Shown here: positions 11,601 through 22,760 of the stretch, in pieces
Layout: each line of letters opens with the position of its first letter
Numbering within the stretch: position 1 is the stretch's first letter
Origin: Ichthyophis bannanicus
Lineage: Eukaryota; Chordata; Amphibia; Gymnophiona; Ichthyophiidae
Reading direction: 5' to 3'
Assembly: GCA_033557465.1 (NCBI GenBank)
Contig: CM066035.1
Span: forward strand, 923,886,522 to 923,950,521
Length of the DNA stretch: 64,000 bases
Position numbers and translations under genes: made by a program
Notes under the pieces: model-generated
Databases searched by the model: none
Told to the model about the DNA's origin: nothing
Seen by the model: only the letters and a program-made list of their open reading frames with translations

Positions 11601-11866
11601 AAGTATCACTGTCTTCTGGGATGTCTCAGGTTCTTAAAATATCATAGCATAGTCTCTTAGGCTATTATTGCTTCTTTAGAGCAGTTCACTCTTTAGAAGA
11701 TCAAAACAGTCTTTTCAGAGTATTTAAACACAGTCTCTTAGAAGATTCAATTTCTTAACACAACACAGTCTCTTCCTGATGATTGCAGTTTTCTCCAGAT
11801 GCGAGGCTTACCTTCAGATAAACAAACAGTCTTGAAATAGTGCAGTGTCTGAGGGACCAATAAGTC

Positions 11867-12475
11867 TTAGGTCCGTGGCTGTTGTCGTAGGGTGAGGTGC
11901 AATGGTGTCTCAGGATGCTGTACAGTAGTCCAGTGATCAGGTTCAAGAGCAGCTGCTGGCTTCCCTTGATTATGATGGATCCAAGGTTCAAATTCTGCGA
12001 CTTTTACTGCAGTTGGAGTTGACAAGATGACAACATAGGGCCCCCTCCAATGCAGGGCTAACGGTGTCTTTCTCCACTCTCTGATCCACACCGAGACTCC
12101 AGGCTTGAAAGGATGCAGGGGTTCAGACAAATTGATGAGTAATCGATTTTGTACCCAGGTATGAAGACTTCTGCAAAACAGAACTTAAAACCAATAGTTC
12201 ATGTCTAATAATTTCAGATCCTATCTGTCTCATATCTCCTTTTATTTCCTATACAATAGGCAGGGGTTGCCCATACAGAATCTCAAAAAGGGGAAACTCC
12301 TAAAGACTTAGCAGGGGCTAAGTATATCCTAAGAAGGGCTATAGGAAGAACCTGGGGCCACTTCAGATAAACCTCTTGGCAAAGTTTAGACAACTGAGAT
12401 TTCAGGGTTCTATTCATACATTCTACTTTTCCTAAATTCTGAGATCTATAGGCAGTATGTATCTGTTAATATCAA
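11867..12475 (-). pseudogene. pol: ERV-A integrase remnant
   Basis: The open stretch 11867-12130 encodes the integrase C-terminal domain (EPLHPFKPGVSVWI, then GPYVVILSTPTAVKVAEFEP). Upstream, 12131-12475 is the end of the catalytic core in a stop-ridden frame, matching the region after the catalytic Glu in ERV-C. The zinc-binding domain and the first catalytic residues are absent: at about 12470 the sequence jumps to the RNase H region. Confidence 0.8.
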
Positions 12476-12479
12476 TATC

Positions 12480-12850
12480 TTGGTGCTATACTTAATGGAC
12501 TTGCTTCCTAAGGTTATCCACCCTCATTCTGTGTACAGGGTCCCATGTGCATGCAAGGTTGTAAGGGCATACTTGAAATCTGGGTACACATTTAGACAGG
12601 GCTCTTTTCCTATTGTTAGTGCTCTAGTGAGGGCTATCAGTTCAGCTTTCTGTGGTGAAGTTTCTGGGGCCAGGGCTGAGGACTCAACTACCAAATCAGG
12701 GGTCACCACTGCATATCTAGCACAACAATGTCTATTGATGATGAAACTGCCTTCAGCCACAAAGAAAGTCTGTTCAGGGTTCTCCAGAGGGACATCAGTC
12801 AAATCCAGGCGGCTTGAGAATACAGTGTCCATAATTTCTAAACAGTCATG
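12480..12850 (-). pseudogene. pol: ERV-A RNase H remnant
   Basis: The open stretch 12524-12832 matches the RNase H start of ERV-B and C (VFSSRLDLTDVPLENPEQ, then SPQKAELIALTRAL and KYALTTLHAHG). The catalytic VDGSS motif of the other copies is VAEGS here, so the first catalytic Asp is lost. 12851-13310 continues upstream as the degraded RT-RNase H connection. Confidence 0.8.
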
Positions 12851-13314
12851 ATCAGGGGATCAAGACTAACTGATAACAACATAGCAGGATTGAAAGCTTG
12901 ACTGACCCTTCAGTTGTATCTGGGGTTTTCACACAACATACTCTAATACTTCAACATTCATAGATTTGTTAGCTAGTAGTTTCCTTTGTATTTCATATTG
13001 GTTAGAATAGAGTGTGGTACAGTAACTTGAAGATTCTGTCTCAAAGGGATTTTTCTTTTAGTTTTTGCTTACTAGGAAGGCTGTAGCTGTAACAGCTTCT
13101 CAAATAAGGTCCAAGAGATTGAGTCAACACTCCTAGAACATTTCCTTGTGACTCATGAACATAGAGACTGAAAGGTTTTCTGGACATCTGGTAGACCCAG
13201 AATTGGTGACAACATCAGAGTGTTTTTTCAAAGATCAAAAGGCTGCATCCTGTTCAAGTCCCCATTCCAATGGAGACTTTTCCATTCCTTTGATAGCTTG
13301 ATACAATGGTTTTG

Positions 13315-14180
13315 CTAGCAGCGCAAAATTGGGGATCCATATACAACATACTTTGTGTCACCCAAGAAGGCTCTCACTTGCCTCCTGGTGGTTGGAGTAG
13401 GAATACTGCATACAGCTGCTTTGCGTTCTGGTAAGGGTCCCAGGCGTCGAATTCCGCGGGACAACTGGAATCCTAGGTATTTAACTTGTTGGACATAATT
13501 GCACCTTGGCTCTTGAGACTTTGTATCCAGCCTCATTAAGAGGGTGCAAAGGTTCACTGATGGCTTGTAGACATTCACTTTCTGAGTTGGTGGTTATGAG
13601 CAAGTTGTCCACATATTGAAGTAGAATTTTTTTTTTTCTCCCGGAATTACTGGATAACTTGTCAAATCTTTTGCTGAGTGAGGCAAGTTCTTGAATCCTT
13701 GAGGTAATCTTGTCCAGGTGAGTTGGCCCCGCCTCCTTGTAGTGGGGTCTTGGGCTAAGCGTATGCAGAAAAAGGCATCTTTTTAAGTCCAGAATGATGA
13801 AATGTATAGCTTCAGCAGAGATCAGTTCCAAGAGAATATAAGGATTTTGGTACCACTGGTTGTATAGTTTCAGCTGCATCATTCATTCTTCTTAGATCGT
13901 TTCAGCTGCATCATTCATTCTTCTTAGATCCTGCACTGGGCGGTAGCCACCGGTCCCAGGCTTCTTGACTGGCTTGAGGGTGACAATGACAGGGGCTATG
14001 TTCTTTGCTAGGCCAGGTGGATTATCTTCTGCCCATACTCCAGGTGGGGCTATAAGGTTGGTAGGTATACAGAAACTAGCTGGCTTGATTGGAGGTGTGC
14101 TATAGAACCGCCACTCCTCTTCTCGGGGAACAGTCAGCACCATCAATCCAGCAGGCTCTGGGTTCACAGTCATTTGCATT
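13315..14180 (-). pseudogene. pol: ERV-A reverse transcriptase remnant
   Basis: Pieces in order on the minus strand: 13892-14179 (protease-RT linker, then VKKPGTGGYRPVQDLRR), 13481-13882 (finger/palm with LQYVDNLLI) and 13315-13578 (connection, TPTTRRQVRAFLG). The polymerase box is YVDN instead of the YVDD of ERV-B, C and D. About 45 residues before VKKPGTG are deleted relative to ERV-B. A 32-bp exact tandem duplication sits at 13867-13898 and 13899-13930. Confidence 0.85.
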
Positions 14181-14184
14181 TCTC

Positions 14185-14450
14185 TCTCTTCAGCAAAGGA
14201 TATCTGTGTCTGAAGCTTTGCAAGCAGATCTCGGCTCCAAAAATGGAATAAGGCACTCAGGCATATACAGGAACTGGTGCATTATTTTCTGTCCCCCTAG
14301 TTCACACATGCGGTTCTGCAGGAAAGGCTTTGCAGACTTAGCCCCAGTAGCTCTGATAATGGTGGTGCATCTAGAAAAGCACAGGGGCTACTGGCTTTAG
14401 TATTCTGCTCCTGTATCCCCCATAAAAGTCCATATATTGGTCCCCTATTT
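14185..14450 (-). pseudogene. pro: ERV-A protease remnant
   Basis: The minus strand matches the protease region of ERV-B (26280-26510) at nucleotide level, for example the QNRMCELGG reading and the block around 14265-14310. The frame is broken. The DTGA active-site motif is not intact. Confidence 0.65.
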
Positions 14451-14479
14451 TTCAGACTGACTCCTGGGGACCCAGGGAA

Positions 14480-15545
14480 ACTGGAGAGTCCGGTCTGGCC
14501 TAGTCTTCATCCATGCTGTAGCCCTCTTTAGCTGCCACTTACTCTATAGCTACTTCCTTCTCCTACTAGAACATTGTGCTTGGTTTATTGTTTTATGACT
14601 CTGCAATCAAGTACTCCCTCCTCCCCTCCTGGGGTGGAGTCAAGATACGGGCATTCACTTCTCTAATGTCCTTCTTTTTCTGCAATGGGCGCACTGATTC
14701 GCACCCAGTGGAGGCCTGCTACTTCTGCGGCCTCTTACACGTTCTCTGGTCCTTTGATTAGGAGAATCTCCACGTCGTTCAATGAAAGCAGCACCAAGCT
14801 GATCTGCTTTCTTTTTTTATTTTACATTCACTTTCTCTGCCACATTCAGTCTTACATTTCACATACTTTCAAAATCAACTTCCATTAACTGTGCTGTATT
14901 ATGCCCGCAAATCCATCCATTGTCTGTAATTTTTTGTTTTATATCTCTCTGGGACTGACTGACAAAAACACAACTTCTCCTGGGCTACAGTAGGTCTGCA
15001 TTATACTGTTCATTAGTTCAATCAAATCCTAAAACTTCTCAGTGTATAATGCAGTTTGTTTTTTTTCTTTTTTCAGTTCTAAACAAGTCTGGTCAGCTGA
15101 CTTTCACTTCTGGTCCAGAGGGGGTGCACATCCCCCTGCTGCGGAGGTGGCTGGCAAACTAGGGAATCTGCAGGGAGGAGTCCCCCCCCCTTCTCCTGGG
15201 CTCTGTTTCTCCTAGCAACGCTCTATCCAGGAGGTTGGGGTTTTTTTTTTTTATTGATCTACTTCTCTGCTGTGGGCACATTAGTTCACGCCCACCGGGG
15301 GTGACATCATCGGTGGACTGGGCTCCATCCCCCCTTAAGCACTCTGAACGGAGCTACTTACAGAGAGAGAGAGTGACGAGACAGGATATCTAGAGATTCT
15401 GGGGCAAAATATGGTGAACTAAGGAAATATGAGCAACTAGCAGAAGCCACTCCCTTTCACATAGCATTCCTGATTGGGACAGAGACATTTCATAGTCTTC
15501 AGTAAATCCCTTACTGAAATTCTTGATCATACTTGAAAAGACACT
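14480..15545 (-). pseudogene. gag: ERV-A gag remnant
   Basis: 14480-15050 aligns with the ERV-B nucleocapsid end (GCACCCAGTGGAGGCCTG at about 14700). 15440-15540 aligns with the matrix start (CCACTCCCTTTCACAT, AAATTCTTGATCATAC). The capsid between them is missing. 15060-15440 holds sequence I cannot align. Confidence 0.65.
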
Positions 15546-17520
15546 TATTAAAAAAACCTTATTACCGTAAACATAAGCTTAAATTGAGCACAGACATACA
15601 ATTTAGATACAGTTCTTAAAATATCTTATAGAGAGAACTATAGCTATCTGTTACGTATGACTAAAATTAAATTTCTTAGCGAACTAACTGAACTAACTGC
15701 CAGCCGTAGTCTGCATCTGCAAAAGAAAATATTTTATTTTTATTAAATCTTACAGTTCAGAAAGCAGATATTCAAGAGACATGAAACGAATACTTTTCCA
15801 TGGCTGTGGTGGATATCTAAAATGCATATACACCCTCTTTTTTGTTTTGTTTTGTTGTTTGTTTGTTTTTTTAACAATAAATATGTCTTCTATCAGGTGC
15901 TTGCCACAGTAAATCAGGTAATAACGTCTTGGAATTTTTTAAAACAAATGAATTTATCTTGAATTGTAAAGGTCGTCATTAGTCACTAGTACAGATTTCA
16001 AAGATAAAATCCTAACACAATTTTCTTATTCACTCAGAATTTAAACTATTCATTCTCAGGTTGCAATCTGCCGTTAGTTTTTGAAACAACAGATATACTT
16101 CCTTTATTTTACACAAGCAAGAGCTTGCTCAATCGGGAACGGCTGTCTCATTCCCTAGTAAGCTGTGTGAGCCACACCCCTCTGCTCACTGGAAACGAAA
16201 TGATCACAGTTTCACAGGCACACAGAGACATGCTAGCAAGAATCATTTAAATCAGTGTCAAGTCGTGATCTAATAATTACTTTGTAGGTTTATAAGTCAA
16301 AGGAAATAAACCCAAAAACAGTTTGCTTAGTTTATCATTTCTGAAAGGTAACAATAAAAATACAGACAAAGCAGAGAATATAACTAAAAACAGTTTACGG
16401 AGCTCCGATGAGGTTAATTCGACCTTCAAAACTAAAATTCTGACTAAATATTCCTATCGAATGGTATATAATACTTGACCATAGTAGAAGGAACATCACC
16501 ATTAAAACACAGTGAATAAAACAGGTACAATTTTCCTGACATAAGCACAAACTAACAGCATTGAGATTTAAGCCTGCACAGGGTTAGAAAGACACTGTAC
16601 ATTCTTTCCTCCAGACACGCCCCCTGTCAGTTTTTTCACTGTGCAGTAGGAAAGCGAACTGGGTCAGACCAGCTTTTGGATTTTTAAAATGATTCTAGGT
16701 GTTTTGCGTCTTCGTTCTGCTTTATTAATACAATTTCTTAATCAGTGAACTGTCACAAATTACTCAACAGAATAATCTCACATTTATAACAGAAGGGAAA
16801 CTCGTGGTTTCAACAGAGAACAAAAAAAACCAGATACACAGTAGGGCAGACAATACACATCAAACGCTTCACAATCATGCTAGCAACATATCCCAAAAAA
16901 CCCAGTCCTGTCTGTTCTGACTAGGCTGAATCATGATTATTTTTTTTTTTTATTTATTTTTTTTTAAACAGCTGTACCTCGCGAATGCTCATGCAAGGAT
17001 TTTCAAACAAATTTTTCCCCACGCATACTCATGTAGGGACCTCGCGAATACGCATACGAGGTTGACTTAAGTCTTACCAAACAAGAAGGACGATGGCTTC
17101 GCCTTGCGCATACTCATGCAAGGGTAATAGGACCGTCCTTGAGAGGTGATCAAGCTCTCTTACCAATTTCCAATTTTCTCGAGATTACAAATTCCAAGTT
17201 CCAAATTCTTACCAAAGTTTCACAAGTTTCAAACTGCAGTTCTAACTCATCTGTCTAGACAGGTTTTCAAAACTATACTTACCAGATCTGGTTCCCAAAG
17301 TTCCCAAGCTTCTGAGTTGGATCCTGGACTCCCCCGGGTCGGAGGTGTTGGCCAGCTGGATCCAGTGCCTGCCGAGGCCAGGCAGAACCCCCTCCGATTC
17401 AAGAGGATCGGTGGGCCCAGGGAAATTCCCCTGCGTCGGATTGGCATGGTTCCAACTGGACCAAACCTCAAGGCGAATTACGTGGATTTATTCACTTGAA
17501 CACCATCCACCACTCGCACT
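15546..17520 (-). other. ERV-A long leader of unknown content
   Basis: The distance from the gag start remnant to the 5' LTR is about 2 kb here but about 0.84 kb in ERV-B. The extra sequence is AT-rich with T-runs (15840-15870, 16940-16970) and no open frame of note. 17020-17130 contains several CGCATACTCATG-like words. A splice-donor-like GGTAAGTATAG (sense) lies near 17280. Confidence 0.5.
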
Positions 17521-17538
17521 TCCAGGCCGAACGCACCA
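17521..17538 (-). other. ERV-A degenerate primer-binding site (tRNA-Gly type)
   Basis: The sense reading is TGGTGCGTTCGGCCTGGA. The other copies have TGGTGCGTTGGCCGGGAA, complementary to the 3' end of tRNA-Gly(UCC). This copy has an inserted base and mismatches. Confidence 0.65.
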
Positions 17539-17543
17539 AGAAA

Positions 17544-18183
17544 TGTAGCAGCAGATAAGCATGCAATAAATAAAACCAGGAGTCTTTTCAAGGATCCAAG
17601 CCAGTTTAATGTGCACAGGCTCAAGCAATAAGCAATTTCAAAATGGCTGAGCAATGGTTTCTAGCAAAACAACAACTTTTATACCGTTCTTCTCCATTCT
17701 AGACATAGGTAAACTTTTCATTGGTCCCAGTAACCCCTCTCACCCATCTATTGGTCCTGGTACCACTACGTAGCTATCCAATTGGGACTCTGGTCTGGGC
17801 TCAGCACCTGCTCACCCCCCCTCTAGTCCCAATTACAATGGTCAGTGTCTCTAACTTGTTACATCTCTCCTCCAAGGTCGCTCAGCTAGTTAAAACATAT
17901 GGGAAGCAGGGCACTGTAACCTTGCTTTTTGCAGAGTTAATTAATTCCATAGAAGCTGTGCTCTCTTATCAGTACCAATTAGAGCTGTTTTCTGTCTTTT
18001 CTAAGTTTCGTTTCTGCTTAGCTATGTTCAGTTAAGCTGAGTTAAGTTTCAATTCTATGGTGTCATCATTCAGGGGGGTTTTCATTCCTCTGGGCCTAAC
18101 TACAGGCTTCAGTTACAGGTCAAGCTGCTCAGGCCTGTCTGCTCACTTCAGACACCATGGATCACAGGCCTTCGCCTACCACA
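17544..18183 (-). repeat. ERV-A 5' LTR
   Basis: It is 640 bp and nearly identical to 10106-10746. The target duplication TTAT follows at 18184-18187. Confidence 0.93.
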
Positions 18184-19316
18184 TTATAACTAATACAACT
18201 GTCTTCATTCTTTGAGTGCATCAGGAGCCAGACTAGGAGAGGTGCAGGGATGAGTTCTCCTCTAGAAAGCCAACCAGCTGAACTAAAGCTACTTTCTCTA
18301 AAACCTCCATTAGAACCTTCCAGTTGGGAGATAGGGCACTACTGTAAACCACTTTGGTACCAATTATGGAAGTTAGCATAAGAAAACCAAATTAAATTTA
18401 ACTACTGTGCTAACTCCTTGCCCCTCCTCCTCCCTCTTTAAAACTGCTCTAATCGCTGCTGCCTGTAAGTCCTATAGAACTAGACCTCCAATAAGGATTA
18501 ATTGCTAGATACTTTATCCCATCGGCAGGCAGAAGATTTTATAGCCGTCAAGGCTCTAACTACAGGACAAAATGTAGTCCCAATTAACCTGTCAGCAGCC
18601 TGTCCCTGGACTAAACTTTCTAACCCTGTCTCCAGACTCCCTTACTTGTTATCTCGAGTCCTGTGTCCATGGTTCCTTGTCCATACCACCCTGAGCATCA
18701 GCTGTCAATAAATGCCCTCTTCTCACATTGTCAGCTGATTGTATTTTCTCTGTCTTTTACTTGCACCAATTTCCCCCCCAGAGTATTTTAACTCCATGTA
18801 GTGGGAATGACTGTCATATGATTTTTCTCCTTATAAACTTCCAAACTAATTGACGGATGGTTTCTGAAATATTTGCCTCTTCCAGCTTTTGTTAATGAAG
18901 TGTCATGGATGCTTGCAGAACGCTTGGAGCCCACTTCTCTGTGATACTGGGAGAGGGTGCTGGTTCAGAAGTGATTGTGGTGGATGGAAAGGGTCACGCC
19001 TTGGTAGTTGCCTGCACAAATGTTGTTATACTGTCCATTAATTCCCTGTAAGTTAATTGTCTTCCTCTGTTACAAGGATATGGTGACCTCTAGAGGTGTT
19101 CATTGCAAAATGCACTTATTTATGGAAAACAAGAAAATGACAACCAATAAGGAGCCTTCTAGTTTGTACATTCCTGGTACAATACCACAGGCCTATCCAA
19201 TCTTTGGTTTAACCCCCACATCCTTGCATTTAAAGATCATCATCGGTGCTTATCTGAGTCTTTCTTGAAATTCATCACGATTTGGTCTCCACACCTTTCC
19301 TGTGAGACTGTTCTAT
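18184..19316. other. Intergenic segment between ERV-A and ERV-B
   Basis: Mostly unassigned. 18410-18780 has an AATAAA and a C-run and might be a piece of an unrelated LTR or processed transcript, but I see no boundaries. The only coding trace is the ribosomal-protein-like fragment listed separately. Confidence 0.4.
18968..19190 (+). pseudogene. Possible ribosomal protein L13a processed-pseudogene fragment
   Basis: Frames here read EVIVVDGKGHALVVA (about 18968-19012) and then, after a break, KLIVFLCYKDM and NKKMTTNKEPSSLY (about 19046-19175). These resemble the start of ribosomal protein L13a, which has a V-DGRGH motif, a K-VVV--C segment and a K-MNTNP segment in the same order. There is no intron-like gap larger than a few codons. 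The match is weak and was judged by memory of the host protein family, so a chance resemblance is possible. Confidence 0.4.
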
Positions 19317-20470
19317 TGCTGTGGCAAAGTGCAATCAATGAATAAGTCCAGGAGTCGATTGACGGGGTCCAAGTCAGTTTATTGTGCACAAGGCCCAGTC
19401 AGTCAAAGCTTCAAAAGGAACTGAGCAAATGTTTATACAGAGACATAACCATTTATACCTCTTTTTCAGTTTGATACATGAGAACTTTCTATTGGTTCCA
19501 ACTCGATATATGCAAACTTTTCATTGGTTATACAGTCAAACCTCGGTTTTCATTATTAATCCGTTCTAAGAAGACTGACTAAAACCGAAGCAATATTTCC
19601 CATAGGAAATAATGTAAATTCAATTAATCCGTTCCAGACACCCAGCTCCTGTCACTTCTCTCACCTGCCCGATCGTCCACAGGACAGCAAACACACAGAT
19701 ATTGTACTGTACGGCACTGCAACATCTCCTGCTTACATTGACAGCTACCCTGCTACCTCTGAGCCTGAGGGGGCGCTCCAGAGAACAGGCAGGCGGTGGA
19801 GAGATCGGGGCCTTCCTCTCTGTGCAATCCTTGGCTCTTGACTCTGACTCTTGCTCAGCTAACGTTCGCTTCAACACGCGATCGGTGAGTCCGGGGGGTA
19901 GTGCTGCCGGGACTGGGGAGGCACATGGAGGCTGGCAATTTGTCCACATTCCTGCCCTTGCCCATAGGAGGAGCAGCACCAGCCACTATTGGGACCATCA
20001 GCTGTTCAGTAACACAACGAAAACCGAGGCGATATCCGATAACCGAGACAACATCTCAGTCAGAAAAGACGTCGAAAACCGAAACGTACGAAAACCGGGG
20101 CCAACGAAAACCGAGGTTTGACTGTACATTCCCTTCATTTGTCCAATCAGAAATCCCTCCGGAGCCTAGCAACCGGCCCCCTCCTTTAGGATTGCTTGAA
20201 CAATGGTACAGTTCTGAATTTCGTTACTTTTCTACTGCAAGGTTAACTTTGGCTTCTGGAATGCATATACTGAAACATTTCTGTTCTTTCACACAAGAGA
20301 ATAATAGAAGACTTATGAATTCATGAAAACTTTTTATTAAGCATTTTAAAACAGTTTTCTTATTTTTCACAGATTTTTGGTTCTTTTCTAGCTATAATGG
20401 GAGTTAGGATCCAGGCCTAACTTACAGGCCTTTCATAGTAGCAGGCCATGCTAGGCCATAGCCTACCACA
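19317..20470 (-). repeat. ERV-B 3' LTR, split by a MITE
   Basis: The plus strand starts TGCTGTGGCAAAG and ends CTACCACA. Removing 19533-20124 and one TA leaves about 560 bp matching 29156-29719. The polypurine tract (plus TTCCCCCCTTT) adjoins at 20471. Confidence 0.93.
19533..20124. mobile_element. Tigger/pogo-like MITE, 592 bp
   Basis: The terminal inverted repeats are CAGTCAAACCTCGGTTTTC at 19533 and its exact complement ending at 20124. A TA target duplication flanks it (19531-19532, 20125-20126), and the uninterrupted site is present in the other LTR at about 29370. Subterminal CGAAAACCG words repeat near the right end. There is no transposase frame, so it is non-autonomous. The TA target and termini point to the Tc1/mariner-pogo superfamily. 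Confidence 0.88.
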
Positions 20471-20486
20471 TTCCCCCCTTTGATTA

Positions 20487-20516
20487 TTCTCACCCGCAAG
20501 TGAGGAAGGGTGAGAA
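20487..20516 (-). promoter_or_regulatory. ERV-B hairpin beside the polypurine tract
   Basis: TTCTCACCC (20487-20495) pairs perfectly with GGGTGAGAA (20508-20516), giving 9 bp. It is the strongest form of a hairpin also found in ERV-A, C and D. Confidence 0.65.
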
Positions 20517-20540
20517 TTAAATCACTCATTAGTCAATACA

Positions 20541-22621
20541 TTAGACTGGTGTAATGGCGTCATCATCGTGGGGTATAGGGTAATATTGCCACATAGCTAA
20601 TACTTTTGCAGCTGCCTTCCACTCTATAGTGTTATCAATTGATGATGTTACCATGCGTAAGCAAAGGGGTAGGAGACAAGGGAGCAATAAGCACATGGCT
20701 AATATGAATAGTACGATAAACATAAGAGATTTCAGACCACCAATCCAAGAAAACAATGAACCAAACCACCCATCCATCTTTAAACTGTGCCAAGTCTGGA
20801 CAGGCACAAATGTCTGCTCCCTCATCTGGGTGGCTAAATCTTCAACTACATGCCCATTATTATCAATCTGTAAACAGCAATTACTTAGATTCAACTTCCC
20901 ACATACCCCACCTTCAGCTGCTAACAAATAATCTAAAGCTAAACGATTTTGATAAATGGCTGTGCGCATTTGCGTACTTTGCTTTGCTAGAAGGGTTAGT
21001 GCTTTACTAGTTTGGTTATTATTTCAACAACAGCTTGCAAACGTATTATTCGATTAATCATATAAACAGGAGTACGATATCCCCAAGTCCCATCCTGCTC
21101 CCAAGTAGCAGGTCCATAGTATGAGATGATTCTTTCTGGTGGCCATTCTTCAGATGACGCATCCCATTTGTCCCATTGGCCTATTTTCAAGGCCTCCTTC
21201 AGCTGTCGACTTCTGTACACAGGATATCCCAGCTGTTCTCCCTGGGATGTTGGCAAAAGGAAAAAGGAAGGTCGTATGGTTCCCAACACACATGCGCCTC
21301 CCCAGTGATGAGGAAGTCTGGCATATGCTCGGGTTCCGCAAATCCAGTACAGTCCAGGTGGTGCTTGCCAAGAATTATATGCTGCTAAGTTAGTCCAGAT
21401 ACTGGCAAGTCTGGGGAATTGAACTAGAGGATTGGAAGGTTCAGTAGTGTTGACTCCGGACCACCAAGAGGTCCTCTTAGTGGTACTGTTGTAGAACTTC
21501 TGATTGAGACAGACCAGCTGCCCCACTTCCATATTAAACATTGGTCCATAGCGAGAAAAACATAAGTTACCCACAATGGAGTGGGCCAATACCCATTCAC
21601 TTGTGGTATTGTGTATATTAGTCTGATTATACGGAACAGAATAGTTCAGTTCTTGTGCCTCCCAAGGCCATTGGTCTCCCATTGTTGTTCCTCCACAAAA
21701 CAAACAGTCTGAAACATGGAGACTAGATGCAACTGCTCCCGCTAATTCAAGAAATAAGTTCTGGGAGGCAGGAGGAATTTCAAATTCCGATTTCATGGCT
21801 TCATAGAAGGAGTGATGTATACGATAAGGTGAGGATACATGGGTTTTGGTGTTTAATTGCAGATATAAGATAGTCCCAGGATCTACACCTCCTCCTGCAA
21901 TACGCAACCCAAACTTGTATCCTTGCTTCCAGTGGCTGGGGTTGGTTATGAAGAGTTGTAGAGGATTACAAGCTCCTTTCTGGCATTTCTTGGGTTCTGG
22001 TAGTCTGATTTTTGTTAGGCTACCTTTGCGATGATCTCCATCTCGTCCCGTCGGTGCATTCTTCCAGGTAGCAAAATATACACATTCCCATTTTGGGCAA
22101 AAGTAATCATGTCTCGATGAAGTGGTGTAGATGGTGGCTGCTGTACTCTTTCCTGTACACCGTCCCCATCCATAGGCTCCTTCTGGACACATGTATTTAT
22201 CATCATGGTAGTATGCTCACTCCCATGACCCACATCTGTGGTAAGCATTTCTGTTGATTGCATCGCAAGCATCAAAGTTCAGGATGATAGGTTTTGTGGG
22301 GTTGGTGAGGGATTTTGTCGCATTCAGGATGGCTCCATCCTCATCATTCCAGCGTATCTCAAATGTATAGTATGATGGGTTTTGTTGAGGGTTATAACAA
22401 GTCTTACTTTTCCTCTTAGTGCAAATGTTCAGTTCAGTGCCATTATAAACACACCGGCTGACTGTACCAGTGCAAGTATAGTAGGAATGATAGAGCAAAG
22501 TCTGAGTAATCTTTTGTCCTGTTCGGGTGGTGGTTATGCAAGCTGCACAAGGGGGTAGGGCAAAAGTCTTTTCCAGGATTCCCAGGATCACCACTCCCAC
22601 AAGGCAATAGTGGAAGAACAT
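20541..22621 (-). pseudogene. env: ERV-B env pseudogene
   Basis: It starts at 22621 with a hydrophobic signal peptide followed by FALPPCAACITTTRTGQ, as in ERV-C and D. SU continues through about 21230, with cysteine motif DCLFCGGTTMGDQWPWE. TM has [17 protein letters not shown], then a C-X7-CC motif (CGKLNLSNCC), a membrane segment (about 20650-20720) and a short tail ending at 20541. Breaks: a frame change near 22200, another near 22010-22190, and a stop near 20996 in the TM ectodomain. The basic SU/TM cleavage site of ERV-C is not clear here. The product would have been the fusion glycoprotein. It is not expressible as one protein. Confidence 0.9.
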
Positions 22622-22760
22622 TGTGATTACAGTCTCTGGGGGTTAACTGGAAAGTTGAGGATAATAAACTGTGCTGAGTTTTCTTTTGTTTCTGCTGTGA
22701 TGGTCACTTTCGCGTGACGTAAGTGGATTCTGAAGATTCTCTATAAAGCTGGTTGTCTCC
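22622..22760 (-). other. ERV-B pol-env spacer
   Basis: It is 139 bases, shorter than in ERV-C and D (about 300). It contains a small hairpin, GTCAC at 22703-22707 pairing with GTGAC at 22714-22718. The larger C/D hairpin is not found. Confidence 0.5.

Larger units (their letters stand above)
10106..18183 (-). mobile_element. ERV-A: defective gammaretrovirus-like provirus
   Basis: This complete proviral frame lies on the minus strand: 5' LTR 17544-18183, interior 10747-17543, 3' LTR 10106-10746. The 4-bp target duplication TTAT sits at 10102-10105 and 18184-18187. The LTRs differ at only about two places by eye: C at 10272 against T at 17710, and a C-run of 8 against 7. The interior carries recognisable env, integrase, RNase H, RT, protease and gag pieces with large internal deletions and many stops. 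Near-identical LTRs around a ruined interior suggest the element was already defective when it last moved, or that its LTRs were homogenised. Confidence 0.92.

Noticed and set aside
18410..18780. Solo LTR between ERV-A and ERV-B
   Set aside because: It has AATAAA and a C-rich end, but no TG...CA borders and no flanking duplication could be found.
19702..20121. Open frames inside the MITE as a transposase
   Set aside because: The frames are short, have no DDE or DNA-binding motifs and are disturbed by the subterminal repeats.
20996..22192. A separate gene on the minus strand
   Set aside because: It is the middle of the ERV-B env, aligned along its length with ERV-C env, and is bounded by frame breaks.
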